Below are positions 1 to 6,348 of a stretch of DNA of 12,564 bases, piece after piece (position 1 is the first letter of the stretch; every line of letters starts with the position of its first letter). The notes under the pieces are model-generated. The model saw nothing but the letters and a program-made list of their open reading frames with translations. It made no database searches and was not told where the DNA came from. The stretch is taken from NCBI GenBank assembly GCA_900549235.1, contig URNT01000061.1:1-12564 (forward strand), given 5' to 3'. Both the position numbers and the translations under genes were made by a program. The DNA comes from an uncultured Clostridium sp. (GTDB taxonomy: Bacteria; Bacillota; Clostridia; Lachnospirales; Lachnospiraceae).

Positions 1-1
1 A

Positions 2-133
2 GCCAGCGCAGCTCTTGGAGCCATCAGCGAGGACAGCTCCATCCTTGGTAAATCACTGATCTTCGTAGGCCTTGCCGAAGGTGTGTGCCTTTATGGTCTG
101 ATCATTTCCTTTATGATCCTTGGTAAGCTGTAA
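2..133 (+). CDS. atpK: V/A-type ATPase proteolipid subunit K (3' end only)
   Basis: This is the C-terminal 43 residues of the membrane-ring proteolipid (NtpK) of a V/A-type ATPase; the 5' part lies before the window. The visible part holds a short polar loop (AISEDSSILGKS) followed by a final hydrophobic helix with GLAEGVCLYGLI. The glutamate in LAEG is the expected ion-carrying carboxylate in the middle of the last helix. The protein ends FMILGKL. In the family this ring turns as H+ or Na+ crosses at the interface with subunit I. The ligands that separate Na+ from H+ types lie partly in helices outside the window, so the coupling ion cannot be decided. The stop codon is one base before the start of subunit F, so translational coupling is likely. 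The identification rests on a short fragment but is strongly supported by the genes that follow. Confidence 0.85.
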   Translation, partial: ASAALGAISEDSSILGKSLIFVGLAEGVCLYGLIISFMILGKL

Positions 134-134
134 T

Positions 135-443
135 ATGAAAATGTATCTGATCAGCGACAATGTAGACACCCTGACAGGCATGCGCCTGGCCGGGGTGGAG
201 GGATCGGTGGTTCACGAAAAAGAGGAGCTTAAGGCCAAGCTGGATGAGGTCCTGGCTGATAAGGAGATCGGCATTATCCTGCTGACGGAGAAGTTCGGCA
301 GGGAGTTTCCGGATATAATCGACAATGTAAAGCTGGAGCGCAGGCTCCCGCTGATCGTGGAGATACCGGACCGTCACGGAACCGGCCGTAAGGCGGATTT
401 CATCACCTCTTATGTAAATGAAGCCATCGGGCTCAGGCTGTAG
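135..443 (+). CDS. atpF: V/A-type ATPase subunit F (rotor)
   Basis: This encodes a 102-residue subunit F (called NtpG in Enterococcus), a small Rossmann-like protein that sits with subunit D in the central rotor shaft. The N-terminus MKMYLISDNVDT, then GMRLAGVEG, and the central IILLTEKFG segment followed by IPDRHGTGRKADFI fit the family, and the length is normal (about 100 residues). I chose ATG at 135 because the frame's earlier TTG at 120 overlaps the end of subunit K and adds residues not typical of the family; ATG at 141 is also possible. There is no strong ribosome binding site, only a one-base gap after the K stop codon, so expression probably depends on reinitiation. It is co-directional with the rest of the operon. 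Confidence 0.9.
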   Translation: MKMYLISDNVDTLTGMRLAGVEGSVVHEKEELKAKLDEVLADKEIGIILLTEKFGREFPDIIDNVKLERRLPLIVEIPDRHGTGRKADFITSYVNEAIGLRL

Positions 444-471
444 ACATTTTAATAGAAAGCAGGTGAACGCT

Positions 472-1053
472 TTGACAACAGAGGAAAAGCTGAAAAATTT
501 CCAGGATATATGCATGACGGACGCCAGAGACCGGTGCGGCAGGCAGCTGGACGAATATATGAGCGCCCAGGAAAAGGCCTTTAAGGAGCATGCGGAGGGC
601 GCCAGAAAGCGGGCTGAGGGCCAGGTGAAGGCAGAGACGGAGAAGCTGGAGCGGGAGATCAATAAGCGTCTTTCCATCGGCCAGCTGGATTTAAAACGTG
701 AGATCAGCCGCCGCCAGGAGGAGCTTAAGGATAAGCTGTTTTCCGAGGTAAGGGATAAGCTGGCGAATTTTATGGAGACAAGGGAGTACCATGAGCTTTT
801 GGAGCGCCAGGTGAAGGAAGCCAGGGAGTTTGCGGGGGAGGATGAACTGATCGTATATATGGATCCTTCCGACGCGGATCAGGTCCAGCGGATCGCCATG
901 CACCAGAATGCGGTGATCAAGGTAAGCGAATACTCCTTTAACGGAGGGATCCGGGCGGTGATGCCGGGAAGGCATATTCTGATCGACCAGTCCTTCCAGA
1001 CAAAGCTCCAGGAGGAGCGCCACGCATTCAAATTTGACCTAGGAGGTAAGTAA
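472..1053 (+). CDS. atpE: V/A-type ATPase subunit E (peripheral stalk)
   Basis: This encodes a 193-residue subunit E, the peripheral stalk protein that holds the catalytic head still against the membrane part. Residues from about 30 to 110 are very rich in E, K, R and Q with heptad-like spacing, as expected for the long stalk helix. The C-terminal half (around FAGEDELIVYMDPSDADQV, then GGIRAVMPGRHILIDQSF) forms the globular head that contacts subunit B. I chose the TTG at 472 because AGGTGA at 461-466 lies 5 bases before it and the product begins MTTEEKLKNF, typical of the family. The upstream in-frame ATG at 418 would run backwards into the end of subunit F and has no comparable site. The stop codon lies one base before the subunit A start. 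Confidence 0.88.
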   Translation: MTTEEKLKNFQDICMTDARDRCGRQLDEYMSAQEKAFKEHAEGARKRAEGQVKAETEKLEREINKRLSIGQLDLKREISRRQEELKDKLFSEVRDKLANFMETREYHELLERQVKEAREFAGEDELIVYMDPSDADQVQRIAMHQNAVIKVSEYSFNGGIRAVMPGRHILIDQSFQTKLQEERHAFKFDLGGK

Positions 1054-1054
1054 G

Positions 1055-2821
1055 GTGGTTAAGACAGGTATAATCTACGGCATCAACGGGCCTGTCGTTT
1101 CACTGGCCGGGGATCCCGGATTCCAGATGAACGAGATGGTGTACGTCGGTGAGGAAAAGCTGGTAGGCGAGGTCATCGGCCTTACTTCAGAAAAGACCAC
1201 CATCCAGGTATATGAAGAAACCAGCGGATTAAAGCCGGGCCAGGTGGTGACAGGCACAGGGGCGCCTGTGTCCGTTACTCTGGCGCCGGGTATTTTGAGC
1301 AGTATTTTTGACGGGATCGAGCGTCCCTTAAGCGAGATCGCCAAGGGAAGCGGCTACTATATTGACCGGGGTATCAGCGTAAGCTCTCTTGATACAGAAA
1401 AGAAATGGGATGCACATATTACAGTGAAAAAGGGAGAGCGCCTGATGCCGGGCACCATCATCGCCGAAGTGCCGGAGACCCGGGCTATCGTCCACAAGGT
1501 GATGACACCGCCGGATGTGGAGGGCTATGTCCTCTGGACCGCTGAGGACGGCGCCTATACCATCGAGGAGCCTCTGGTGACTCTGCAGCTTCTTGACGGA
1601 ACCGAGCGCACCCTGACCATGACCCAGAAATGGCCTATCCGTGTGCCCCGCCCCGCTGCGAAGCGTTTCCCGGCAGTGGAGCCCCTGATTACAGGCCAGA
1701 GAATTCTTGATACTATGTTTCCGCTGGCAAAGGGCGGTACGGCGGCTATTCCCGGAGGCTTCGGCACCGGAAAGACCATGACCCAGCACCAGGTTGCAAA
1801 ATGGTCTGACGCGGATGTGATTATCTACATCGGCTGCGGCGAGCGGGGCAATGAGATGACCCAGGTACTGGAGGAGTTCTCCGAGCTGATCGACCCCAAA
1901 AGCGGCAATCCTCTGATGGACCGCACCACCCTGATCGCCAATACCTCCAATATGCCTGTAGCGGCCCGTGAGGCAAGTCTGTACTCCGGTCTGACTCTGG
2001 CAGAGTATTACAGGGATATGGGCTATCATGTGGCTATCATGGCAGATTCCACCTCCCGGTGGGCAGAGGCCCTCCGTGAGCTTTCCGGACGTCTGGAGGA
2101 GATGCCGGCAGAGGAGGGCTTCCCCGCTTATCTGGCATCCCGCCTTTCTGCCTTCTATGAGAGGGCCGGCATGATGCAGAATTTAAACGGCACAGAGGGC
2201 TCTGTTACCATCATTGGAGCCGTATCTCCTCAGGGCGGCGACTTTTCCGAGCCGGTTACCATGAACACCAAGCGCTTTGTACGGTGCTTCTGGGGACTGG
2301 ATAAGTCTCTGGCCTACGCAAGGCATTTCCCCGCTATCCACTGGCTTACCAGCTACTCGGAGTATATTAATGACCTTTCCTCCTGGTATATGGACCATGT
2401 GGATAAGCGGTTTGTAGACGACAGAAACCGGCTGATGGCTATTCTGACCCAGGAGAGCAGCCTGATGGAGATCGTAAAGCTCATTGGCGCAGATGTGCTT
2501 CCGGACGACCAGAAGCTGGTTCTGGAGATCGCCAGGGTGATCCGTTTGGGCTTCCTCCAGCAGAATGCCTTCCACAAGGACGATACTTCTGTATCCCTGA
2601 TGAAACAGTTTAAGATGATGGAGGTGATCCTCTATCTTTATAAGAGGTCAAGGAGTCTGATCACCATGGGGATGCCCATGTCGGTGTTAAAGGAAGATTC
2701 CATTTTTGACCGCATTATTTCCATCAAATATGATGTTCCAAATGACCGGCTGGATCTTTTTGATGAGTATATGAAGGACATAGACCGTTTCTATGAAAAT
2801 GTAATGGAGCGCAACGGATAA
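1055..2821 (+). CDS. atpA: V/A-type ATPase catalytic subunit A
   Basis: This is the catalytic A subunit, which binds and hydrolyses (or makes) ATP at the A/B interface of the A3B3 head. It has 588 residues, the usual length. Residues 1-70 form the N-terminal barrel. Roughly residues 110-190 form the extra 'non-homologous' domain that separates V/A-type A from F-type beta subunits. The P-loop GGFGTGKT is at 234-241 (Lys240), GERGNE at 262-267 contains the catalytic Glu263, and the Walker B strand YHVAIMAD at 324-331 is followed by STSRWAEALRE. The start is GTG at 1055, with AGGAGG at 1041-1046 inside the end of subunit E. No key residue is missing. Whether the enzyme runs as a synthase or as an ion pump cannot be read from this gene. 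Confidence 0.98.
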   Translation: MVKTGIIYGINGPVVSLAGDPGFQMNEMVYVGEEKLVGEVIGLTSEKTTIQVYEETSGLKPGQVVTGTGAPVSVTLAPGILSSIFDGIERPLSEIAKGSGYYIDRGISVSSLDTEKKWDAHITVKKGERLMPGTIIAEVPETRAIVHKVMTPPDVEGYVLWTAEDGAYTIEEPLVTLQLLDGTERTLTMTQKWPIRVPRPAAKRFPAVEPLITGQRILDTMFPLAKGGTAAIPGGFGTGKTMTQHQVAKWSDADVIIYIGCGERGNEMTQVLEEFSELIDPKSGNPLMDRTTLIANTSNMPVAAREASLYSGLTLAEYYRDMGYHVAIMADSTSRWAEALRELSGRLEEMPAEEGFPAYLASRLSAFYERAGMMQNLNGTEGSVTIIGAVSPQGGDFSEPVTMNTKRFVRCFWGLDKSLAYARHFPAIHWLTSYSEYINDLSSWYMDHVDKRFVDDRNRLMAILTQESSLMEIVKLIGADVLPDDQKLVLEIARVIRLGFLQQNAFHKDDTSVSLMKQFKMMEVILYLYKRSRSLITMGMPMSVLKEDSIFDRIISIKYDVPNDRLDLFDEYMKDIDRFYENVMERNG

Positions 2822-2832
2822 GGAGGCAGAGC

Positions 2833-4212
2833 ATGGCAATTGAATATTTAGGTTTAAGTGAGATCAACGGCCCTCTGGTGGTCCTTGAGGGCGTTCAGAA
2901 TGCGGCCTATGACGAGATCGTGGAAATGACCGTAGCCGGAAATATAAAAAAGATCGGCCGTATCATCGAGCTTTATGGGGATAAGGCCATTATCCAGGTC
3001 TTTGAGGGCACCGACGGCATGGCTCTGAGAAATACCCATACAAGGCTGACAGGACATCCAATGGAGATCGAGGTTTCTGAGGAGATGCTGGGCCGCACTT
3101 TCAACGGCATCGGCCAGCCTATCGACGGTCTGGGGGACATTATTTCTGACATAAAGCTGGACATTAACGGAAAGCCCTTAAATCCGGTGACCAGAGAGTA
3201 TCCCAGAAACTATATCCGTACCGGCATTTCTGCCATCGACGGACTGACCACTCTGATCCGGGGACAGAAGCTGCCCATCTTTTCGGGAAATGGACTTCCT
3301 CATGACCAGCTTGCCGCCCAGATCGTACAGCAGGCCTCTCTGGGAGAAGGCTCTGATGAGAAATTTGCTATTGTGTTCGGAGCTATGGGCGTAAAATATG
3401 ATGTGGCTGATTTCTTCCGCCGTACCTTTGAGGAGAGCGGCGTATCGGAGCATGTGGCTATGTTCATCAACCTGGCCAATGACCCGGTGGTGGAGCGTCT
3501 GATTACTCCGAAGATCGCTCTGACTCTGGCAGAGTATCTGGCTTTTGAAAAGGGGATGCACATTCTGGTGATCCTGACGGATATGACCTCCTATGCAGAG
3601 GCCATGCGTGAGGTTTCCTCCTCCAAGGGCGAGATCCCTTCCAGAAAGGGCTTCCCGGGCTATCTGTACAGCGACCTGGCTTCTCTGTATGAGAGAGCGG
3701 GCATCGTGGCCGGAAGAAATGGTTCTGTGACCCAGATTCCCATCCTCACCATGCCTAATGATGACATTACCCACCCCATCCCCGACCTGACCGGCTATAT
3801 CACTGAGGGTCAGATCGTTCTGGACCGCCAGCTGAACGGCCAGTCCATCTATCCGCCGATTAATGTGCTTCCTTCCCTGTCCCGTCTGATGAAGGACGGC
3901 ATTGGCGAGGGCTACACCAGGGCGGATCACCAGGACGTGGCAAACCAGCTGTTCTCCTGCTACGCGAAGGTGGGGGACGCCAGGGCTCTGGCTTCGGTTA
4001 TCGGTGAGGATGAGTTGTCTGCTATCGATAAGAAGTATCTGGAGTTTGGAAAGGCCTTTGAGGAAACCTTTGTAGGCCAGGAGCGGCATGAAAACCGCAC
4101 CATTCTTACCACTCTGGACATTGGATGGAGGCTTCTTGGCATGCTGCCCAGAGAGGAGCTGGACCGTATCGATACTAAGGTTCTGGATCAGTATTATCAT
4201 CCGGCATCATAA
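2833..4212 (+). CDS. atpB: V/A-type ATPase regulatory subunit B
   Basis: This is the non-catalytic B subunit (459 residues, normal length), which alternates with A in the head. The place of the P-loop is taken by SGNGLPHD at 151-158, without the GKT of a working nucleotide-binding loop; this is the V/A-type B signature rather than that of an F-type alpha subunit. The arginine finger that reaches into the A active site is in LPSLSRLM, about Arg351. Other family segments are ERAGIVAGRNGSVTQIPIL and DLTGYITEGQIVLDR. The start ATG follows AGGAGG at 2821-2826 with a 6-base gap, and the site overlaps the end of subunit A, so the pair is expected to be made together in the needed 1:1 ratio. Confidence 0.98.
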   Translation: MAIEYLGLSEINGPLVVLEGVQNAAYDEIVEMTVAGNIKKIGRIIELYGDKAIIQVFEGTDGMALRNTHTRLTGHPMEIEVSEEMLGRTFNGIGQPIDGLGDIISDIKLDINGKPLNPVTREYPRNYIRTGISAIDGLTTLIRGQKLPIFSGNGLPHDQLAAQIVQQASLGEGSDEKFAIVFGAMGVKYDVADFFRRTFEESGVSEHVAMFINLANDPVVERLITPKIALTLAEYLAFEKGMHILVILTDMTSYAEAMREVSSSKGEIPSRKGFPGYLYSDLASLYERAGIVAGRNGSVTQIPILTMPNDDITHPIPDLTGYITEGQIVLDRQLNGQSIYPPINVLPSLSRLMKDGIGEGYTRADHQDVANQLFSCYAKVGDARALASVIGEDELSAIDKKYLEFGKAFEETFVGQERHENRTILTTLDIGWRLLGMLPREELDRIDTKVLDQYYHPAS

Positions 4213-4227
4213 AAAGGGGGTGTGTAA

Positions 4228-4851
4228 ATGGATCCGAATACATTTCCCACAAAAGGAAATCTGATCCAGGCGAAAAATTCCCTGAAGCTTGCCACCATGG
4301 GCTACGGCCTGATGGACAAAAAGCGGAATATCCTGATCCGGGAGCTGATGGGGCTTATTGACGAGGCCAAGGGGATACAGTCTGAGATCGACAGCACCTT
4401 CCGGGCGGCTTACAGCGCCCTTCAGAAGGCCAATATTGAGCTGGGGATCAACTATGTCCAGGAGATCGGTGTGTCTGTGCCGGTGGATGACCGGGTAAGG
4501 ATCAAGGCCAGGAGCATTATGGGGACAGAGATTCCCCTGGTGCAGCATGAGGCAAAGCCCATGGAGCTGACCTACGGCTTTTACAACACCACCGAATCCC
4601 TGGACGAGGCCAGGTATCATTTTGAACGGGTCAAGGAGCTGACCATCCGTTTGTCCATGGTGGAAAACTCCGCTTACCGCCTGGCTAATTCCATCAAAAA
4701 GACCCAGAAGCGGGCCAATGCCTTAAAGAACATTACCATCCCCCATTACCAGGAGCTTTCCAGGAACATTTCCAATGCCCTGGAGGAAAAGGAGAGGGAG
4801 GAATTTACAAGGCTTAAGGTAATCAAGAGGAACAAAGCACAGGGAGGATAA
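4228..4851 (+). CDS. atpD: V/A-type ATPase subunit D (central rotor shaft)
   Basis: This encodes a 207-residue subunit D, the central shaft that turns inside the A3B3 head and pairs with subunit F. The N-terminal segment (NTFPTKGNLIQAKNSLKLA, then GYGLMDKKRNILIRELMGL) and the C-terminal segment (VENSAYRLANSIKKTQKRAN, then IPHYQELSRNISNALEEKER) are the two long antiparallel helices of the family, and the middle part is the small globular region. Length is normal. The start ATG follows the purine-rich AAAAGGGGG at 4212-4220. It is the last ATPase gene, but mazG begins 2 bases after its stop codon, so the transcript probably continues. Subunits C, I and the small G/H-type stalk partner are not in the window; C and I are presumably upstream. 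Confidence 0.95.
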   Translation: MDPNTFPTKGNLIQAKNSLKLATMGYGLMDKKRNILIRELMGLIDEAKGIQSEIDSTFRAAYSALQKANIELGINYVQEIGVSVPVDDRVRIKARSIMGTEIPLVQHEAKPMELTYGFYNTTESLDEARYHFERVKELTIRLSMVENSAYRLANSIKKTQKRANALKNITIPHYQELSRNISNALEEKEREEFTRLKVIKRNKAQGG

Positions 4852-4853
4852 CG

Positions 4854-5234
4854 ATGTATACCTTTGACGGACTGCGTGAGATTATTGCAAAATTAAGATC
4901 CCCGGAGGGCTGTCCCTGGGACAGGGAGCAGACCTTTGAAAGCCTGAAGGTATGTCTGGCAAACGAGTCGGAGGAGGTATTTCAGGCGGTTGATAATCAG
5001 GATATGGAAAACCTCTGTGAGGAGCTTGGGGATGTCCTTCTCCAGGTGATGTTAAACAGCCAGATTGCGGAGGAGGCCGGCGCCTTTACCATCGATGATG
5101 TGATCGACGGATTGTGCCGGAAAATGGTGCGTAGACACCCCCACGTTTTCGGTGATGTGAAGGTAAATTCACCGGAAGAGGGAAGGGCATTATGGGAGCA
5201 GATAAAAATGCAGGAAAAAGCCAAAAAACCTTGA
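4854..5234 (+). CDS. mazG: MazG-type nucleoside triphosphate pyrophosphohydrolase, single domain
   Basis: This encodes a 126-residue all-alpha NTP pyrophosphohydrolase, a family that converts NTPs or dNTPs (often aberrant ones) to monophosphates plus pyrophosphate. The N-terminal LRSPEGCPWDREQTFESLK block and the C-terminal RRHPHVFGD block match the first domain of MazG. The Mg-binding motif is Glu38, Glu41, Glu57 and Asp60 (ESEE then EELGD). The first Glu of the usual EExxE is Asn37 here. E. coli MazG is about twice as long with two such domains, and the B. subtilis homologue is longer still with an added methylase-like domain, so this is the short form. A GGAGGA ribosome binding site overlaps the subunit D stop codon. 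The hup promoter overlaps the end of this gene. Confidence 0.88.
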   Translation: MYTFDGLREIIAKLRSPEGCPWDREQTFESLKVCLANESEEVFQAVDNQDMENLCEELGDVLLQVMLNSQIAEEAGAFTIDDVIDGLCRKMVRRHPHVFGDVKVNSPEEGRALWEQIKMQEKAKKP

Positions 5235-5259
5235 CAAATCATAGCAAAACAGCTATAAA
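5231..5259 (+). promoter_or_regulatory. Sigma-A promoter for hup
   Basis: A consensus -35 TTGACA (5231-5236), a 17-base spacer and -10 TATAAA (5254-5259, 5 of 6) form the best housekeeping promoter in the window. The -35 overlaps the mazG stop codon. Transcription would start near 5266, giving a leader of about 70 bases before hup. This fits the high expression expected of HU. Confidence 0.85.
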
Positions 5260-5288
5260 TGATTAAGTACACCAAGACAGTGACAGCA

Positions 5289-5316
5289 GGGAAACCGAAG
5301 GACCTTTTCGGATCCC
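5289..5316 (+). promoter_or_regulatory. Hairpin in the hup leader
   Basis: GGGA (5289-5292) pairs with TCCC (5313-5316), and inside it CCGAAGG (5295-5301) pairs with TTTTCGG (5305-5311), two of the seven pairs being G-T, around a 3-base loop. It lies just upstream of the ribosome binding site at 5322-5327 without covering it. It could stabilise the mRNA 5' end or be a binding site; there is no evidence for a ligand-binding riboswitch. Confidence 0.45.
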
Positions 5317-5335
5317 ATTCTAGGAGGAAAAATTG

Positions 5336-5611
5336 ATGAATAAGACAGAATTAATCGCAGCCGTTGCTGAGAGAGCAGAACTTTCTAAGAAGGATGCAGA
5401 GAAGGCAGTTAAGGCGTTTACTGATGCAGTAGCAGAGGAGCTTGTAAAGGGAGAGAAGGTACAGATCGTTGGCTTCGGTACATTCGAGGTAGCTGAGAGA
5501 CCTGCAAGAGAAGGAAGAAATCCAAAGACCGGCGAGCCGATGCCGATCGCAGCTTCCAAGACTCCTAAGTTCAAGGCAGGAAAGGCCCTGAAGGATGAAG
5601 TAAACAAATAA
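5336..5611 (+). CDS. hup: HU-family DNA-binding protein
   Basis: This encodes a 91-residue HU protein, the small dimeric nucleoid protein that bends DNA. The N-terminal helices (MNKTELIAAVAERAELSKKD) lead into the family core GFGTFEVAERPAREGRNPKT. This is followed by the DNA-arm end GEPMPIAASKTPKFKAGKAL, including the conserved arm-tip proline region. Length is standard. The ATG at 5336 follows AGGAGG at 5322-5327 by 8 bases; an in-frame TTG just before it is too close to be preferred. Codon use differs sharply from neighbouring genes: all four Arg codons are AGA and most Ala codons are GCA, against CGC/CGG/AGG and GCC nearby, as expected for a very highly expressed gene. It has its own strong promoter and a strong hairpin after the stop. 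Confidence 0.97.
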   Translation: MNKTELIAAVAERAELSKKDAEKAVKAFTDAVAEELVKGEKVQIVGFGTFEVAERPAREGRNPKTGEPMPIAASKTPKFKAGKALKDEVNK

Positions 5612-5627
5612 TTGATGTAACGAAACT

Positions 5628-5664
5628 GATCCCTTCGAGGTGCCTCTGGCATCACGGAGGGATT
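5628..5664 (+). terminator. Strong hairpin after hup, possible leaky terminator
   Basis: Bases 5628-5644 pair with 5648-5664 around a TCT loop. The stem is 17 positions long with one A-A mismatch (5638/5654) and a few G-T pairs. The 3' side is followed only by CTTAAATATT, a weak T-tract. It could be an inefficient intrinsic terminator that lowers rqcP read-through, or a structure that protects the hup mRNA 3' end from nucleases. Confidence 0.6.
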
Positions 5665-5688
5665 CTTAAATATTAAGGAGAAGAATCG

Positions 5689-5928
5689 ATGAGACTGGAT
5701 AAATACCTGAAGGTTTCCCGCATCATCAAGCGGAGAACCGTAGCAAACGAGGCCTGCGATGCCGGGCGCGTCCTTTTAAACGACAAGGTAGCCAGAGCCA
5801 GCGCGGAGGTAAAGGCAGGAGATGTGATCGAGGTAGGCTTCGGCACAAAATCTGTAAAAGTGAGAGTCACCAGTGTACAGGAGGCTGTACGCAAGGATGA
5901 CGCGAAGGAAATGTTTGAGTATATTTAA
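5689..5928 (+). CDS. rqcP: RqcP-type S4-domain RNA-binding protein
   Basis: This encodes a 79-residue single S4-domain protein of the RqcP (YabO; formerly Hsp15-like) group. In B. subtilis this protein works with RqcH on stalled 50S subunits, helping tRNA movement while alanine tails are added to incomplete chains. The S4 fold is clear from MRLDKYLKVSRIIKRRTVA, then CDAGRVLLNDKVARASAEVK and GDVIEVGFG. The length is normal and there is no extra domain. The ATG at 5689 follows AAGGAG at 5675-5680 by 8 bases. It sits next to mazG and hup in the same position as B. subtilis yabO. It is probably transcribed by read-through from the hup promoter past the hairpin at 5628-5664. Confidence 0.92.
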   Translation: MRLDKYLKVSRIIKRRTVANEACDAGRVLLNDKVARASAEVKAGDVIEVGFGTKSVKVRVTSVQEAVRKDDAKEMFEYI

Positions 5929-5985
5929 GTTTCCGGGGGTTTGTGAGTGGAGAAGTGGGAGTAAATCCAGAAAATGCAATCCCAG

Positions 5986-6014
5986 TCATAGTATCCCCCA
6001 TCTCCCCATATATT
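5986..6014 (+). promoter_or_regulatory. Sigma-E-type sporulation promoter for yabPQ
   Basis: A -35 TCATAGT (5986-5992, 6 of 7 to KMATATT) and a -10 CATATATT (6007-6014, 7 of 8 to CATACANT) are separated by 14 bases, the classic spacing for mother-cell sigma-E promoters. Transcription would begin near 6020-6022. In B. subtilis yabP and yabQ are sigma-E genes, so context and motif agree. The match was made by eye. Confidence 0.7.
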
Positions 6015-6041
6015 TAACAATAGGTTGATATATGGGGAGGT
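6000..6041 (+). promoter_or_regulatory. Hairpin sequestering the yabP ribosome binding site
   Basis: CCCCATATAT (6004-6013) is a perfect complement of ATATATGGGG (6028-6037), and pairing extends through 6000-6003 with 6038-6041 (one T-G pair), giving 14 pairs and a 14-base loop. The 3' arm contains the yabP Shine-Dalgarno GGGGAGG (6034-6040). The 5' arm overlaps the sigma-E -10, upstream of the predicted start site. Confidence 0.6.
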
Positions 6042-6049
6042 TTTGTATT

Positions 6050-6337
6050 ATGGAAGAAATGATTTCCGGCGGCCGCCGGCATACGCTGGCCCTTGAGGAC
6101 CGCCATGGGTGCAGTATTACAGGGATCGCGGACGTTGTTTCCTTTGATGAAAATGCCGTTGTTCTGGATACGGACAAGGGTCTTCTGACCATACGGGGCA
6201 GCGCTCTCCATGTGAGCCGCCTTACCCTGGAAAAAGGGGAGATCGACCTGGCTGGGAATGTGGACAGCCTGGTCTACAGCTCCAATGAGGGACTGAGAAA
6301 ATCCGGGGAATCTTTCTTTACCCGCCTGTTTAAATAA
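6050..6337 (+). CDS. yabP: Sporulation protein YabP
   Basis: This encodes a 95-residue YabP-family protein. The family is a small beta-rich sporulation protein expressed in the mother cell; its biochemical role is not known. The family body is visible as HTLALEDRHGCSITGIADVV, then SFDENAVVLDTDKGLLTIRG and LTLEKGEIDLAGNVDSLVY. The start is ATG at 6050, with GGGGAGG at 6034-6040. The in-frame ATG at 6032 is rejected because it overlaps that binding site. No signal peptide or membrane segment is present. The stop codon overlaps the ribosome binding site of yabQ, so the two are co-translated, and the pair follows a sigma-E-like promoter. Confidence 0.92.
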   Translation: MEEMISGGRRHTLALEDRHGCSITGIADVVSFDENAVVLDTDKGLLTIRGSALHVSRLTLEKGEIDLAGNVDSLVYSSNEGLRKSGESFFTRLFK

Positions 6338-6348
6338 GGAGGCCGAAG

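Noticed and set aside
418..471. An upstream extension of subunit E from ATG at 418
   Set aside because: It overlaps the end of subunit F and encodes residues unlike the family; the TTG at 472 has a well-placed ribosome binding site.
1328..2029. A 233-residue - strand frame
   Set aside because: It is a shadow of the catalytic subunit A gene; no supporting signal was seen.
3178..4200. A 340-residue open frame on the - strand
   Set aside because: It lies wholly opposite the V-ATPase B gene, has no ribosome binding site or recognisable motif, and its composition is that of a reverse-strand shadow.
6032..6049. An upstream ATG start for yabP
   Set aside because: It overlaps the Shine-Dalgarno that serves ATG 6050, and the added residues are not family-like.
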